64,000 nucleotides of DNA from Elainella sp. Prado103 (GTDB taxonomy: Bacteria > Cyanobacteriota > Cyanobacteriia > Elainellales > Elainellaceae). Positions 34,464 through 42,762 of the stretch are shown piece after piece; positions within the stretch are counted from its first letter, which is position 1, and every line of letters starts with the position of its first letter. Under the pieces are notes generated by a model, which was not told where the DNA came from, made no database searches, and worked only from the letters and a program-made list of their open reading frames with translations. The position numbers and the translations under genes were made by a program. The stretch is taken from assembly GCA_025454395.1 (NCBI GenBank), contig JALOOM010000082.1, positions 1 to 64,000 on the forward strand. Reading direction: 5' to 3'.

Positions 34464-34780
34464 GGTTGAAACGCCTTCTTGATTGCTCTAAAGTTTTCGC
34501 ATTTCGCCAGTACTGGTCTCCGAGTCCCCTCACTGACGATTCCAAGAGGTTAAACAGGGTCTTTGCTACTCCAGGGCAGGAACGGCGTTCACTAAGGGTA
34601 ACTTGAAAGGGTTTCCAGGCATTCAGGGATTTGGGCAGTTCAACCATTAGCCGTTCTTCAGTGGTAGTGGTACGGCTGCGGATCATGCGGCTGCGGATCA
34701 AAGGAACAAAGACAGCCCACAGGGGTTGGCCCACATCGCGAGATTGACATGTATCTTGATGAGGCTGAGAATTGACAGGC

Positions 34781-34909
34781 AGTATGGCTTGTAACACGCT
34801 GCCATACAACTTGTGAGCGGAAATTATCCGCATCGAAAAGTTCATCAAGAATAATTTTGACATGACTAGCGACTGAATCATCCAAATGAACAAAAATACT
34901 GCTATCCCT
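34781..34909 (-). pseudogene. Remnant of a site-specific DNA methyltransferase
   Basis: One frame reads RDSSIFVHLDDSVASHVK, then an IILDELFDADNFRSQVVW stretch, then QRVTSH. This matches the segment of N6/N4 DNA methylases between the catalytic NPPY/DPPY region and the target-recognition part (compare the usual IYVHLD...H..K...DE.FG..NF..E..W). Sequence on both sides leaves the family, and the catalytic DPPY and FxGxG motifs are absent. It is therefore a fragment. The assignment rests on about 43 residues. Confidence 0.55.
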
Positions 34910-35259
34910 CTTTTGTGACTTTGGCTGTAGAGAGAAAGCAAGTTTGTCTGGGGCTGTTTGGGCAAGCGAGAGGAGGTGACGAGAGGAGGTGAAAGGGATC
35001 CATTTGCTCCATCAGTTCCCTCACTTGAGCGCAGGACTCGGAAACACCCGTATCCATGCTTCTAACTATCCCCAACACCAGTATGGCTGCAACAGTAATC
35101 GCAAGTTGTTGAGTGCACTTTTCCAATGAGATAAGCACTGAAAATCAATTCCCACCTTGAACTCAGCTACTCCTAGCTTAATTTCTTCTCATTGAAGTCA
35201 CAAAGGAGGGATCAGTCGATTTCTGTCGATCGATTTCCATCTTCAAAATTGCTGGCTAA

Positions 35260-35313
35260 CCCACAGCGTTCTCTAAACCCACAGCGTTCTCTAAACCCAC
35301 AGCGTTCTCTAAA
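35260..35313. repeat. 18-bp perfect tandem repeat, three copies
   Basis: CCCACAGCGTTCTCTAAA is repeated three times without a mismatch at 35260-35277, 35278-35295 and 35296-35313. The array ends 20 bp before the GTG start of the [2Fe-2S] protein gene, so it lies in the expected leader. Confidence 0.93.
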
Positions 35314-35333
35314 CTCACTAGGACAAGATTTAC

Positions 35334-35606
35334 GTGATCTCTCCCACCGTACTGGTATGTCAGGGCAAGGCTTGCCGCAAAGCTGGATCGTTAGAAATAC
35401 TGGCAGCATTTCAAGCAGCTCACCTAGAAATTTCCGTAGTTGGTTGTCATTGCTTAGGTCAATGTGGCAACGGGCCCATGATCTTGGTGCTGCCTGAACA
35501 AGTCTGGTATCATCAAGTTCACCTTGGCAAAGTGCCGACGATCGGGCAACAACACCTCCAAAATGGACAAAGGGTAACAGCCTGGCTCTACCCTAAGTTT
35601 CATTGA
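35334..35606 (+). CDS. Thioredoxin-like [2Fe-2S] ferredoxin domain protein
   Basis: A 90-residue protein with the cysteine pattern of thioredoxin-like [2Fe-2S] ferredoxins (NuoE-like): VCQGKACRKAGS in the first strand-turn and VVGCHCLGQCGNGPM later. It is the whole protein and has no other domain. Related small proteins in cyanobacteria may pass electrons or sense redox state; the partner is unknown. The GTG at 35334 is the only start that keeps the family N-terminus (ISPTVLVCQGKAC). The longer overlapping frame at 35192-35497 in another phase is not used. Confidence 0.8.
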   Translation: MISPTVLVCQGKACRKAGSLEILAAFQAAHLEISVVGCHCLGQCGNGPMILVLPEQVWYHQVHLGKVPTIGQQHLQNGQRVTAWLYPKFH

Positions 35607-36052
35607 GTCTAGGGGAATCTACATAAAAATTGGTTCATCATGGCTTCGCAGTCTGTGAATCTGCGCTTGCTTTGCATGGGCTTCCTCGCTTTAGTGGAAA
35701 CAGGACAGGGCAGATATTAAGACATCAAGTGCTCCATGCAGAAATTTCATGCAAGGATCTTATGTTGATGATTTGGGCTTGTTCTCATTCATGCTAAGTC
35801 GCCTAGGTGGAATTCAAGAGATGACTGCACCCCAGTCTCTTAAAAGGATTTAGTCCACTTAATCTACTTAGCAGGCAGAGTTGCAGATCGCGCCTGCTCG
35901 ATTTTCTCAATGGCACTCATGGGTAGCCCAGGCAAAGTACGAATGTCCGTCTGTTTTTTTGAAACCACCTTTTTTTGGAATTACCTTTGGGTACTTCAGT
36001 GCTACTACCGTTCCCATCCACTTTGTTGAGATGAAGGGTGCTGTCGCCGATC
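35607..36052. other. Gene-free gap before the PAS/GGDEF/EAL gene
   Basis: I see no supported gene in this 446-bp stretch. A 65-codon frame at 35881-36078 overlaps the start of the next gene and has no family features. No clear terminator or promoter was identified. Confidence 0.5.
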
Positions 36053-38647
36053 ATGACCAAGCTACCGATGACGTTTAACTTGAACCGTCACACCAGTCAT
36101 TCTGCCCGATCAGGATTTTCCGCCGATGTTCTGACCCAATCTTTTCCGTTTTTTTTAGCGATCCAGGCAGATATGCAAGTGACGCAGATCGGGGAGGCCA
36201 TGCAACGGTTCAATTCCCGATTGTTACCGGGTGAACCCATCCAACAATACTTTCGGCTCCAAACTCCCAATCTCACCTTCGATTTTGCCACGCTCTGCCA
36301 CCATACAGGAGCAATGGTACTGCTAGAGTGCATCCAGAACGAATTTCAGTTTCACGGACAGTTGCTCTATGTGCCGTCGGAAACAGCACTCTATTTTCTG
36401 ATATCGCCAGTTGTAGATGATCCCAGCACTTTAAATTTGCTGACTTTGAAGGTGGCCAATCGCCCAACTCGAGGCAGTGCTTCAGACATGTTACTGCTGT
36501 TGCAAGCCCGCACTACTTCCCTTTCCGATACCCGTCGGCTCGCTGAAAAAATTGCTGAGCAACGGGCTGAACTCCATTATGCCCTCCGTCAGGCTGAGTT
36601 GGCGAAGGCGGTGTTGGAACAGGCCGCAGATGCGATCGAAATTACGGATGCTGAGTCTCGTATTTTGTACGTTAATCCCGCGTTTGAACAGATTACCGGG
36701 TTTCGTCAGGAAGAAGCTGTTGGCAAAACTCCGGCTGAATTGTTGCGATCAGGACAACATGATGATTCATTCTACGAAGAAATTGCTGCCAATATTTCGG
36801 CGGGCAAAGTCTGGCAAGGTTCCTATCTCGGGAAGCGGAAAGATGGATCGATCTATCCCCAGGAAGCGACTATTTTCCCCATCCATAATAAAAATGGTCA
36901 AATCACCAATTATGTTGCCTTGAAGCGCGATATCAGCGATCGAAAACGAACCCAGGAAAAGCTAGGTAATTCTCTATCTTTGCTGCAAGCCACGTTTGAA
37001 GCTACGGCTGATGGCATTCTCGTCACCAACGGCCAGGGCAACATCCTCAACTTCAACCAACGGTTCGCCGAACTTTGGCAGCAGTCCACCCATCCTTCAA
37101 TTGCTTGGGATGAATTTCATGATTTGCAGTTTATCGCTCGTTTCTTGAAAAAACCCGATCTCTTTTTAGGGCGCGTCCAAGAACTCTATGCCCAGCCTCA
37201 AATCGAAAGCCACGACATTTTAGATCTCAAAGATGGTCGTTACATTGAAGGGCGATCCTGTCCGCAGCGCTTGGGAGATTCGGTGATCGGTCGAGTCTGG
37301 AGTTTTCGGGATGTTACCGAACGGCTCCAAACCGAAGCCCAGATTCGCTACCAGGCTTGTCATGATCTATTGACCGGGTTGCCCAACCGCAAGTTCTTTA
37401 ACGATCGTCTTGCCAAGGCTCTGTTACAGGCAATTCAAGCCCAGAAACTCTTGGCGGTCATGTTTTTAGATCTGGATCGGTTTAAGCTGATCAACGATTC
37501 CTTAGGTCATGCTGCCGGAGATCAGCTTTTACAGGAAGTTGCCCGACGCATTCGGGGCTGTTTACGCAGGCAAGATTTAGTCGCTCGCTGGGCTGGGGAC
37601 GAGTTTACTTTGCTGTTGCCCGATCTGAGCGAGGCAGAGGACGCAGTCATTGTGGCTCAAAAAATCCTCCATGCCATGAAGCCAGATTTCAACCTGGAGG
37701 GACATACTTTACATGTCAGTAGCAGTATTGGCATTGCCGTTTATCCCAATGATGGTGAAGATGCCGAAACCTTACTTAAGAATGCAGATGCTGCCCTATA
37801 CCGGGCCAAAGATAGCGGTCGGAACGGCTATCACCTCTACACTTCAGCGATCAATTCGGAAACTTCAGAATGGCTAACGCTGGAAAGCCATCTGCATCGA
37901 GCTTTACAACGGCAGGAATTCGTTCTCTACTATCAGCCGCAAATTAATGTAGTGACTGGGGAAATTACCCAAATGGAAGCCCTGATCCGCTGGCAACATC
38001 CGGAGATGGGGCTAGTTTCACCTGCCAAGTTTATTCCACTGGCGGAGGAAAACGGCCTAATTGTACCGATCGGGGAATGGGTTCTGCGGACAGCCTGTGC
38101 CCAAAATTGCCGTTGGCAGGCGGCCGGGTTACCTCCCATTCGCGTCGCAGTCAATCTATCAGCTCGACAATTGCGGCAGCCTAATCTGGTAGAAATGATC
38201 GCTCGTGCCTTGCAAGAAACGAGGTTAGCCCCCCGCTATCTAGAGCTAGAGATTACGGAAACCACGGTAATGAAAAATGTAGAATTGACCAAAACTATCC
38301 TGCATACGCTCAACCAGATGGGCGTTTCCACAGCCATGGATGATTTTGGGACAGGCTATTCTTCCCTCGGTTATTTGAAAAATTTTCCCTTCAATACCCT
38401 GAAGATTGATCAATCCTTTGTACGGGATCTCACCACCGATCCCAACGATAAAGCGATCGTAGCAGCCATTATTGCCATGGGGCGGGTGCTCAACCTCAAG
38501 TTGGTAGCAGAAGGCGTGGAAACAAAAGTCCAGGAACACACCCTGCTTTCCTTAGACTGCGAAGAAATGCAAGGGTTTTTGTTTAGTTCACCCCTATCGG
38601 CTGAGGAAGCAACCCTCCTCCTAGAGAGTCAGCTTTTACAGGCTTAA
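36053..38647 (+). CDS. HNOBA-like/PAS/PAS/GGDEF/EAL cyclic-di-GMP protein
   Basis: A soluble 864-residue protein (numbering from the ATG at 36053). An N-terminal domain (about 30-140: SFPFFLAIQADMQVTQIG, LLPGEPIQQYF, FHGQLLYVP) resembles the HNOBA domain found beside haem-NO-binding domains in guanylate cyclases. A coiled coil (145-180), two PAS domains (about 181-300 and 305-425), GGDEF (about 431-595; active-type AGDEF at 514-518) and EAL (about 605-860; EALIRW, DDFGTGYSSLGY) follow. It may both make and degrade c-di-GMP. No H-NOX gene is adjacent. Other possible starts are GTG 36038 and ATG 36068. Confidence 0.85.
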   Translation: MTKLPMTFNLNRHTSHSARSGFSADVLTQSFPFFLAIQADMQVTQIGEAMQRFNSRLLPGEPIQQYFRLQTPNLTFDFATLCHHTGAMVLLECIQNEFQFHGQLLYVPSETALYFLISPVVDDPSTLNLLTLKVANRPTRGSASDMLLLLQARTTSLSDTRRLAEKIAEQRAELHYALRQAELAKAVLEQAADAIEITDAESRILYVNPAFEQITGFRQEEAVGKTPAELLRSGQHDDSFYEEIAANISAGKVWQGSYLGKRKDGSIYPQEATIFPIHNKNGQITNYVALKRDISDRKRTQEKLGNSLSLLQATFEATADGILVTNGQGNILNFNQRFAELWQQSTHPSIAWDEFHDLQFIARFLKKPDLFLGRVQELYAQPQIESHDILDLKDGRYIEGRSCPQRLGDSVIGRVWSFRDVTERLQTEAQIRYQACHDLLTGLPNRKFFNDRLAKALLQAIQAQKLLAVMFLDLDRFKLINDSLGHAAGDQLLQEVARRIRGCLRRQDLVARWAGDEFTLLLPDLSEAEDAVIVAQKILHAMKPDFNLEGHTLHVSSSIGIAVYPNDGEDAETLLKNADAALYRAKDSGRNGYHLYTSAINSETSEWLTLESHLHRALQRQEFVLYYQPQINVVTGEITQMEALIRWQHPEMGLVSPAKFIPLAEENGLIVPIGEWVLRTACAQNCRWQAAGLPPIRVAVNLSARQLRQPNLVEMIARALQETRLAPRYLELEITETTVMKNVELTKTILHTLNQMGVSTAMDDFGTGYSSLGYLKNFPFNTLKIDQSFVRDLTTDPNDKAIVAAIIAMGRVLNLKLVAEGVETKVQEHTLLSLDCEEMQGFLFSSPLSAEEATLLLESQLLQA

Positions 38648-38820
38648 AGGCTCCCAGCCAGATTATCCTATTCCTGAGAAATCTTCCGAGCGAGAGCTTC
38701 CTGATCCGCCCGCTCAACGGGTAGTATAGTGTTAGCGATGTCGTGCCTTCGGGCCGCATTGATGTTGAGTTCAAAATTCTCATGGACCCAAGTCCATCCC
38801 CCCACAGTACATCCCCTCTC

Positions 38821-38873
38821 TAGGCGGGTGAGGCCTCGGTCTCTCAGCGCGTGAGAGGCTATAGGAGGTTGAT
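38821..38873 (+). promoter_or_regulatory. Structured leader overlapping the mgtE ribosome-binding site
   Basis: A hairpin (CTCTCA at 38841-38846 with TGAGAG at 38852-38857, loop GCGCG) ends six bases before a perfect AGGAGG at 38863-38868, which is five bases from the mgtE ATG. CCTC at 38834-38837 is complementary to GAGG in that site, so alternative pairing could hide it. This is the layout of a translational riboswitch. It does not match the M-box consensus as I remember it, so no class is named. The rest of the 226-bp gap contains no gene. Confidence 0.45.
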
Positions 38874-40262
38874 ATGCTCACTACCCAAGAGAAGCAAAAT
38901 TCTCTGTCGGATATGGTTGGCTTAGACTTTGCTGGACTGGAGCTAGCTGGTTTAAACCAGATGAAATGGGAGCTCAATCAGCTCCCGGCCGTGGATATTG
39001 GCGACTATATTGTTCATTTGCCTCCCGATCAGCAGGGGATCGCGTTTCGGCTGCTCAACAAAGACACGGCAACTGATGTATTTGAATACCTCCCGGCAGA
39101 GGTGCAGGAAGATTTGATCAGTTCCTTGCAAGCTGCTGATGTGCGCCAGTTGGTCGAATCGATGCGACCGGACGATCGCGCAGAGCTATTTGATGAGCTA
39201 CCAGCCCGAATCGTCAAACGGCTCTTGCAACAACTCAGCCCTGCCGAACGTCAGGCCACAGCTACCATTTTGGGGTATGCCGAAGGTACTGCCGGTCGAG
39301 TCATGACCACTGAGTATGTGCAGTTGCGAGAAGGTCTCACCGTAGGTGAAGCGCTGGAAAAAATTCGCTGCACCGATCAAGACAAGGAAACCATCTACTA
39401 CGCCTATGTGACGGACAATCAACGCCAACTGATGAGCGTCGTTTCGTTGCGGCAACTCTTTTTCACCATTCCTTCAACGCTGGTGCGCGATGTGGCGAGT
39501 GGTCGCGTGATCAAAGCCTACACGGAAATGCCTCAGGAAGAAGTCGCACAAATCATGAAGCGGTATGATCTGATCGCTTTACCCGTGGTGGATCGGGAAG
39601 ATCGCTTAGTGGGGATCGTCACGATCGACGATGTCGTGGATATTTTAGAAGAAGAAGCCACCGAAGACATTCAAAAGCTAGCAGGGGTGAGTGGTGGGGA
39701 CGAAGCCGCTCTCTCCTTACCCCATATCACTATTCGCAAACGACTCCCCTGGCTCCTTGGCAACATTGGGCTCTATGTGGGAGCGGCAAGCGCGATCGCT
39801 CCATTTCAGCCAGTGATTTCTCTGGTGCCAGTGCTCGCTGTTGTCATGCCCATTTTGTCGAATACCAGCGGCAATGTCGCAATTCAGGCCTTATCCGTGA
39901 CCGTTCGCGGCCTGGGAATTGGCGAAGTTACCCATGCCGATACCCTCAAGATTCTCCGCAAAGAGCTGCTGGCAGGGCTTGGCACCTCGCTAGCCTTAGG
40001 ATCCGCCTTAGCTCTCCTCTCGCTGATCTGGGCAGTGCCGGAAGAACGCTGGGTATCGATCGTGGCAGGGTTAGTGATGGTGATTAATGTTTTCGTCGCT
40101 GCCAGTCTAGGGACTTTATTGCCCATGGGCTTGAAGCGGCTCAACCTCGATCCGGCTCTGATTAGCGGTCCGCTGTTGACTACCACCCTGGATGCCGTTG
40201 GCTTTATGACCTTCCTCAGCTTGATTTCGATCGCGCTCAAGGTCGTAGGAACACCTGCCTGA
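38874..40262 (+). CDS. mgtE: Magnesium transporter MgtE
   Basis: A dimeric Mg2+ channel-transporter of 462 residues. The cytoplasmic N-domain (about 30-140) has the superhelical DRAELFDELPARIVKRLLQQL region. A CBS pair (about 142-262) includes GRVMTTEYVQL and GIVTIDDVVDILEEEATED, the acidic gating region. The plug helix and five transmembrane helices (about 290-460) contain the pore segment VVMPILSNTSGNVAIQAL. The strong AGGAGG site supports the ATG. The gene is convergent with the HAD phosphatase. Confidence 0.95.
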   Translation: MLTTQEKQNSLSDMVGLDFAGLELAGLNQMKWELNQLPAVDIGDYIVHLPPDQQGIAFRLLNKDTATDVFEYLPAEVQEDLISSLQAADVRQLVESMRPDDRAELFDELPARIVKRLLQQLSPAERQATATILGYAEGTAGRVMTTEYVQLREGLTVGEALEKIRCTDQDKETIYYAYVTDNQRQLMSVVSLRQLFFTIPSTLVRDVASGRVIKAYTEMPQEEVAQIMKRYDLIALPVVDREDRLVGIVTIDDVVDILEEEATEDIQKLAGVSGGDEAALSLPHITIRKRLPWLLGNIGLYVGAASAIAPFQPVISLVPVLAVVMPILSNTSGNVAIQALSVTVRGLGIGEVTHADTLKILRKELLAGLGTSLALGSALALLSLIWAVPEERWVSIVAGLVMVINVFVAASLGTLLPMGLKRLNLDPALISGPLLTTTLDAVGFMTFLSLISIALKVVGTPA

Positions 40263-40307
40263 TCGGGGCACCGATCTCTGATGCTCAGCTTGGGTCGTTT
40301 GATATCC

Positions 40308-41066
40308 TCATGCGGCTCTCTGAGTCAGCAAAATATTGGCTAATTCACAAAATCCTTCCACTTCAGCAGCTTGCGTCAGGTAGGCAGGCAGAGACTGTAA
40401 TTGATCGGTATAGTGAGCCAGATTGGCGACCCCGACCGAAATCGGGAAAAGTGCTGGATCAAACAAGCTTTGATCGTTGGGGCTATCTCCCACCGTTACC
40501 ACTTCTCTGAAGTCGTAATCCGCAAAAAAGCGGCTCAAGACCGTCTTCAGCCCGATCGCCTTATCCTGTCCCAATGGTCTAATATGGCATTGCACCGTAC
40601 TGTAGGTAAATCCCCATCCTTGCGCTTGACATTGACATTCCATTTGGCGTAATTCCAGCAGTGAGATTCCCTGCACATCAAATGTCCAATCGGTGATCCG
40701 AAATGCATTATCTTCAGAAGTACGGATTTGAGGAAATTGTTGCTGTAGGGTAGCAAACATCTGCGCCAAACGTTGCCGATGCAACTGGAGTTCAGGCAAT
40801 TCAATCAGCCGTTCAGCCATTCCCTTGCGGTAGAAGATTCCGCCATTTTCAGCGATCGCTCCCGCAATCGGCAAATAATGTTCGATCGCATTTACCCAGC
40901 CCGCCGATCGCCCCGTCACAATGAGCACGGGAATGTTGGCCACTGCCAAGTCAGTCAGGGTTTGCAGTAGCTTTGGCGTATATTTTTCATGTCGCGTTAG
41001 AGTACCATCCATATCGGTGGCGATCAACCGAACAGAACGAAGAACATTAGCAGACAGGATTTGCAT
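40308..41066 (-). CDS. HAD-superfamily (Cof/SPP-like) phosphatase
   Basis: A 252-residue HAD class IIB hydrolase. Motif I is ATDMDGTLT with the nucleophile and acid Asp residues. Motif II is VTGRSAGW, a lysine appears in the cap-to-core segment LGQDKAIGLK, and motif IV is VGDSPNDQSLF. The cap domain lies at about 90-180. It resembles sugar-phosphate and flavin phosphatases and the sucrose-phosphate phosphatase family. The exact substrate cannot be read from sequence, and the gene context gives no hint. Confidence 0.87.
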   Translation of the reverse strand: MQILSANVLRSVRLIATDMDGTLTRHEKYTPKLLQTLTDLAVANIPVLIVTGRSAGWVNAIEHYLPIAGAIAENGGIFYRKGMAERLIELPELQLHRQRLAQMFATLQQQFPQIRTSEDNAFRITDWTFDVQGISLLELRQMECQCQAQGWGFTYSTVQCHIRPLGQDKAIGLKTVLSRFFADYDFREVVTVGDSPNDQSLFDPALFPISVGVANLAHYTDQLQSLPAYLTQAAEVEGFCELANILLTQRAA

Positions 41067-41449
41067 CAGCCTCAGCGTTTTATACTCTTAGTGATTTCAT
41101 ACTATTTATGATTCATTATAGGATAGGATCGGTATCATCTACGCCGATAAGATAGAGACTAAAATCTTAGAAATCACATATATTGCCATTATCTTACTTC
41201 TAGATCAAACCCTGTTAAATCAGCACCGGAATTCCAAATCCTTATAATTTATAATTCTCATCATCCATCAAATACATATATTAGAAATAAATTTAATATT
41301 CCCAACTTCTCAAATTTGCTTCCTCTCGAAGATTATGAGTTTTTTTCACCCTGGGCGGGATCGTTGTCCCCCGATTGGTTGACCGATCGGTAGGAAGCAA
41401 ACCAGTCATAAAATCCAGTTTAATCAAAATGCAGAGTTAGGTAATTTCC
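41067..41449. other. AT-rich gap between the HAD gene and a small open frame
   Basis: This 383-bp stretch is distinctly AT-rich (about 41100-41340) and holds no supported gene or RNA. The promoter of the HAD gene should lie at its left end. Confidence 0.55.
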
Positions 41450-41635
41450 ATGCTGTCTTCAGAGCAAGAGCGATTCCTTACCGAGTTCTATGCCCTGTGT
41501 CATCAATATAAGCAGGCAGGCGTTGTCACCTGTAGTCATGGCTTTGTCTACAATGGTTATGAAGTATCATTGCTCATTCAACCGAAAACCGAAATACAAA
41601 CCAAAATGAAAAAGGTTGGGACGGCGCAGCTCTAA
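41450..41635 (+). CDS. Small hypothetical protein
   Basis: A 61-residue frame with an ATG start and a TTAGG stretch upstream. Its N-terminal half is a plausible helix (SSEQERFLTEFYALCHQYKQ) followed by a beta-like VVTCSHGFVYNGYEVSLLI. The last 15 residues look less protein-like, so this may be a gene with a decayed 3' end. No family is recognised. Confidence 0.35.
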   Translation: MLSSEQERFLTEFYALCHQYKQAGVVTCSHGFVYNGYEVSLLIQPKTEIQTKMKKVGTAQL

Positions 41636-42044
41636 AGTGCTGAACTGGCGATCACACCCAGAAGTTGCCTTTGCCAACCAGCGACAGGTAAAAATGCCAC
41701 TTGTCGTAGGTGCAACCGATTCGTAGGTGCAACCAATCGGAAACTGGGCATTGGCGCGGCCAACAATCAAGATGGGCTGTTTGCAAGCATATTGGACAAA
41801 ACATGACCCAAATATAGATCGGAGTATGCACTTAACTCACAATAGTGCGATCGTAGGAACAGACCCGTTGCGAGAGCGTTTTGATCTTTGGCAAAGGGTT
41901 TTGGATCGATGATCGCTCGATTGAGAGCCGTCAGCAATTGGGACGAATCACAGACTGAGAGCCGCCACCAATTGAGACGAATCATCGCTGCATGAGTGGC
42001 CGAGGGATGAGTGGGCGAAAATCAGAAAAGACCAAATTCAGGTT
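41636..42044. other. Gene-poor gap with an imperfect direct repeat
   Basis: Short frames on both strands overlap each other and have no family features. The words GAGAGCCGTCAGCAATTGGG (near 41925) and GAGAGCCGCCACCAATTGAG (near 41959) begin two imperfect 28-bp copies ending GACGAATCA. TCGTAGGTGCAACC is also duplicated near 41704-41738. The region looks like non-coding or decayed sequence. Confidence 0.5.
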
Positions 42045-42515
42045 TTATTCGGCTAATTCATTCATTTTCTTGGCCAGTTTCACATCTAGCTCGGTAATAC
42101 CACCAGCATCATGGGTGGTCAGATCGACAGTGACGCGGTTATAAACATTGAACCATTCTGGGTGATGCCCCATCGATTCCGCCACGAGGGCAACACTAGA
42201 CATAAACCCAAACGCTTCTACGAATGAAGAAAACTGAAACTGACGATGGAGTTTACCTCGTTCCACACTCCAGCCTGGAAGTTCAGTCAGCGCAGCATTG
42301 ATTGCATCGGTAGATAATACAGAAGTAGCCATAGGAGTTGCTTCTACGATAGAAAGAGGAACATTAGATGGAATGGCTTGGACAGGTGCTAACCAACCAG
42401 GTAACGAGAAATTAAAAATATCGATCGATCCGGGAGCTAACCCTAATGCTACACCAGTCAGGAGGCTAGGCAGAAGATTCTGCCATACCCAGTTAAAAGG
42501 TTTTCTGTAGAGCAT
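42045..42515 (-). CDS. Pterin-4a-carbinolamine dehydratase with N-terminal hydrophobic extension
   Basis: The last 90 residues form a complete 4a-hydroxytetrahydrobiopterin dehydratase domain: [46 protein letters not shown], with the catalytic histidines in GHHPEW and the later TTHDAGG. The enzyme recycles pterin cofactors. The frame extends 61 residues upstream with a hydrophobic helix ([21 protein letters not shown]), which would export or anchor the enzyme. Met62 (ATG at 42332) would give the usual short cytoplasmic protein, so the true start is unsettled. Confidence 0.85.
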   Translation of the reverse strand: MLYRKPFNWVWQNLLPSLLTGVALGLAPGSIDIFNFSLPGWLAPVQAIPSNVPLSIVEATPMATSVLSTDAINAALTELPGWSVERGKLHRQFQFSSFVEAFGFMSSVALVAESMGHHPEWFNVYNRVTVDLTTHDAGGITELDVKLAKKMNELAE

Positions 42516-42542
42516 AGATAGAAGCAGGTCTATAGATTCAAA

Positions 42543-42620
42543 AATTGACTGTTCAGATTGACTATTCAGATTGACTATTCAGATTGACTATTCAGATTGA
42601 CTGTTCAGATTGACTGTTTA
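42543..42620. repeat. 13-bp tandem array, six copies
   Basis: Six 13-bp units with consensus GATTGACTATTCA run from 42543 to 42620; units two to four are identical. The array lies between the pterin dehydratase start and the mnmE stop. Confidence 0.92.
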
Positions 42621-42762
42621 GAAAGTGAGGTAAATCGGTAGATGAGGGATCCATTTCTATTGCAGCCTCTCCCCATTTTTTAGATACGGATGATCGCCTG
42701 ATTCAGATTTTTCCTTTTTATGATTTCTCAAGCTTTATTTTTCAAGCTCTATTTTTTCAGCT

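Larger units (their letters stand above)
34464..35333. other. Decayed region between the SMI1/KNR4 gene and the [2Fe-2S] gene
   Basis: No intact gene is supported. Open frames on the minus strand (34456-34965, 34902-35138) do not start or end in any recognised family. Only the stretch 34781-34909 reads as a known protein, a DNA methylase fragment. At 34676-34699 the dodecamer-like GCGGCTGCGGATCA is repeated twice. Tandem AGAGGAGGTGA words lie near 34970-34990. The whole stretch looks like gene debris. Confidence 0.5.

Noticed and set aside
35881-36078. 65-codon frame before the PAS/GGDEF/EAL gene
   Set aside because: It overlaps that gene's start in another frame, and no similarity or ribosome-binding site was seen.
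38660-38820. M-box Mg2+ riboswitch upstream of mgtE
   Set aside because: Only a short GGTGAGGC-like word matches what I recall of the consensus, and the long conserved core is not visible. The structured leader is reported without naming a class.
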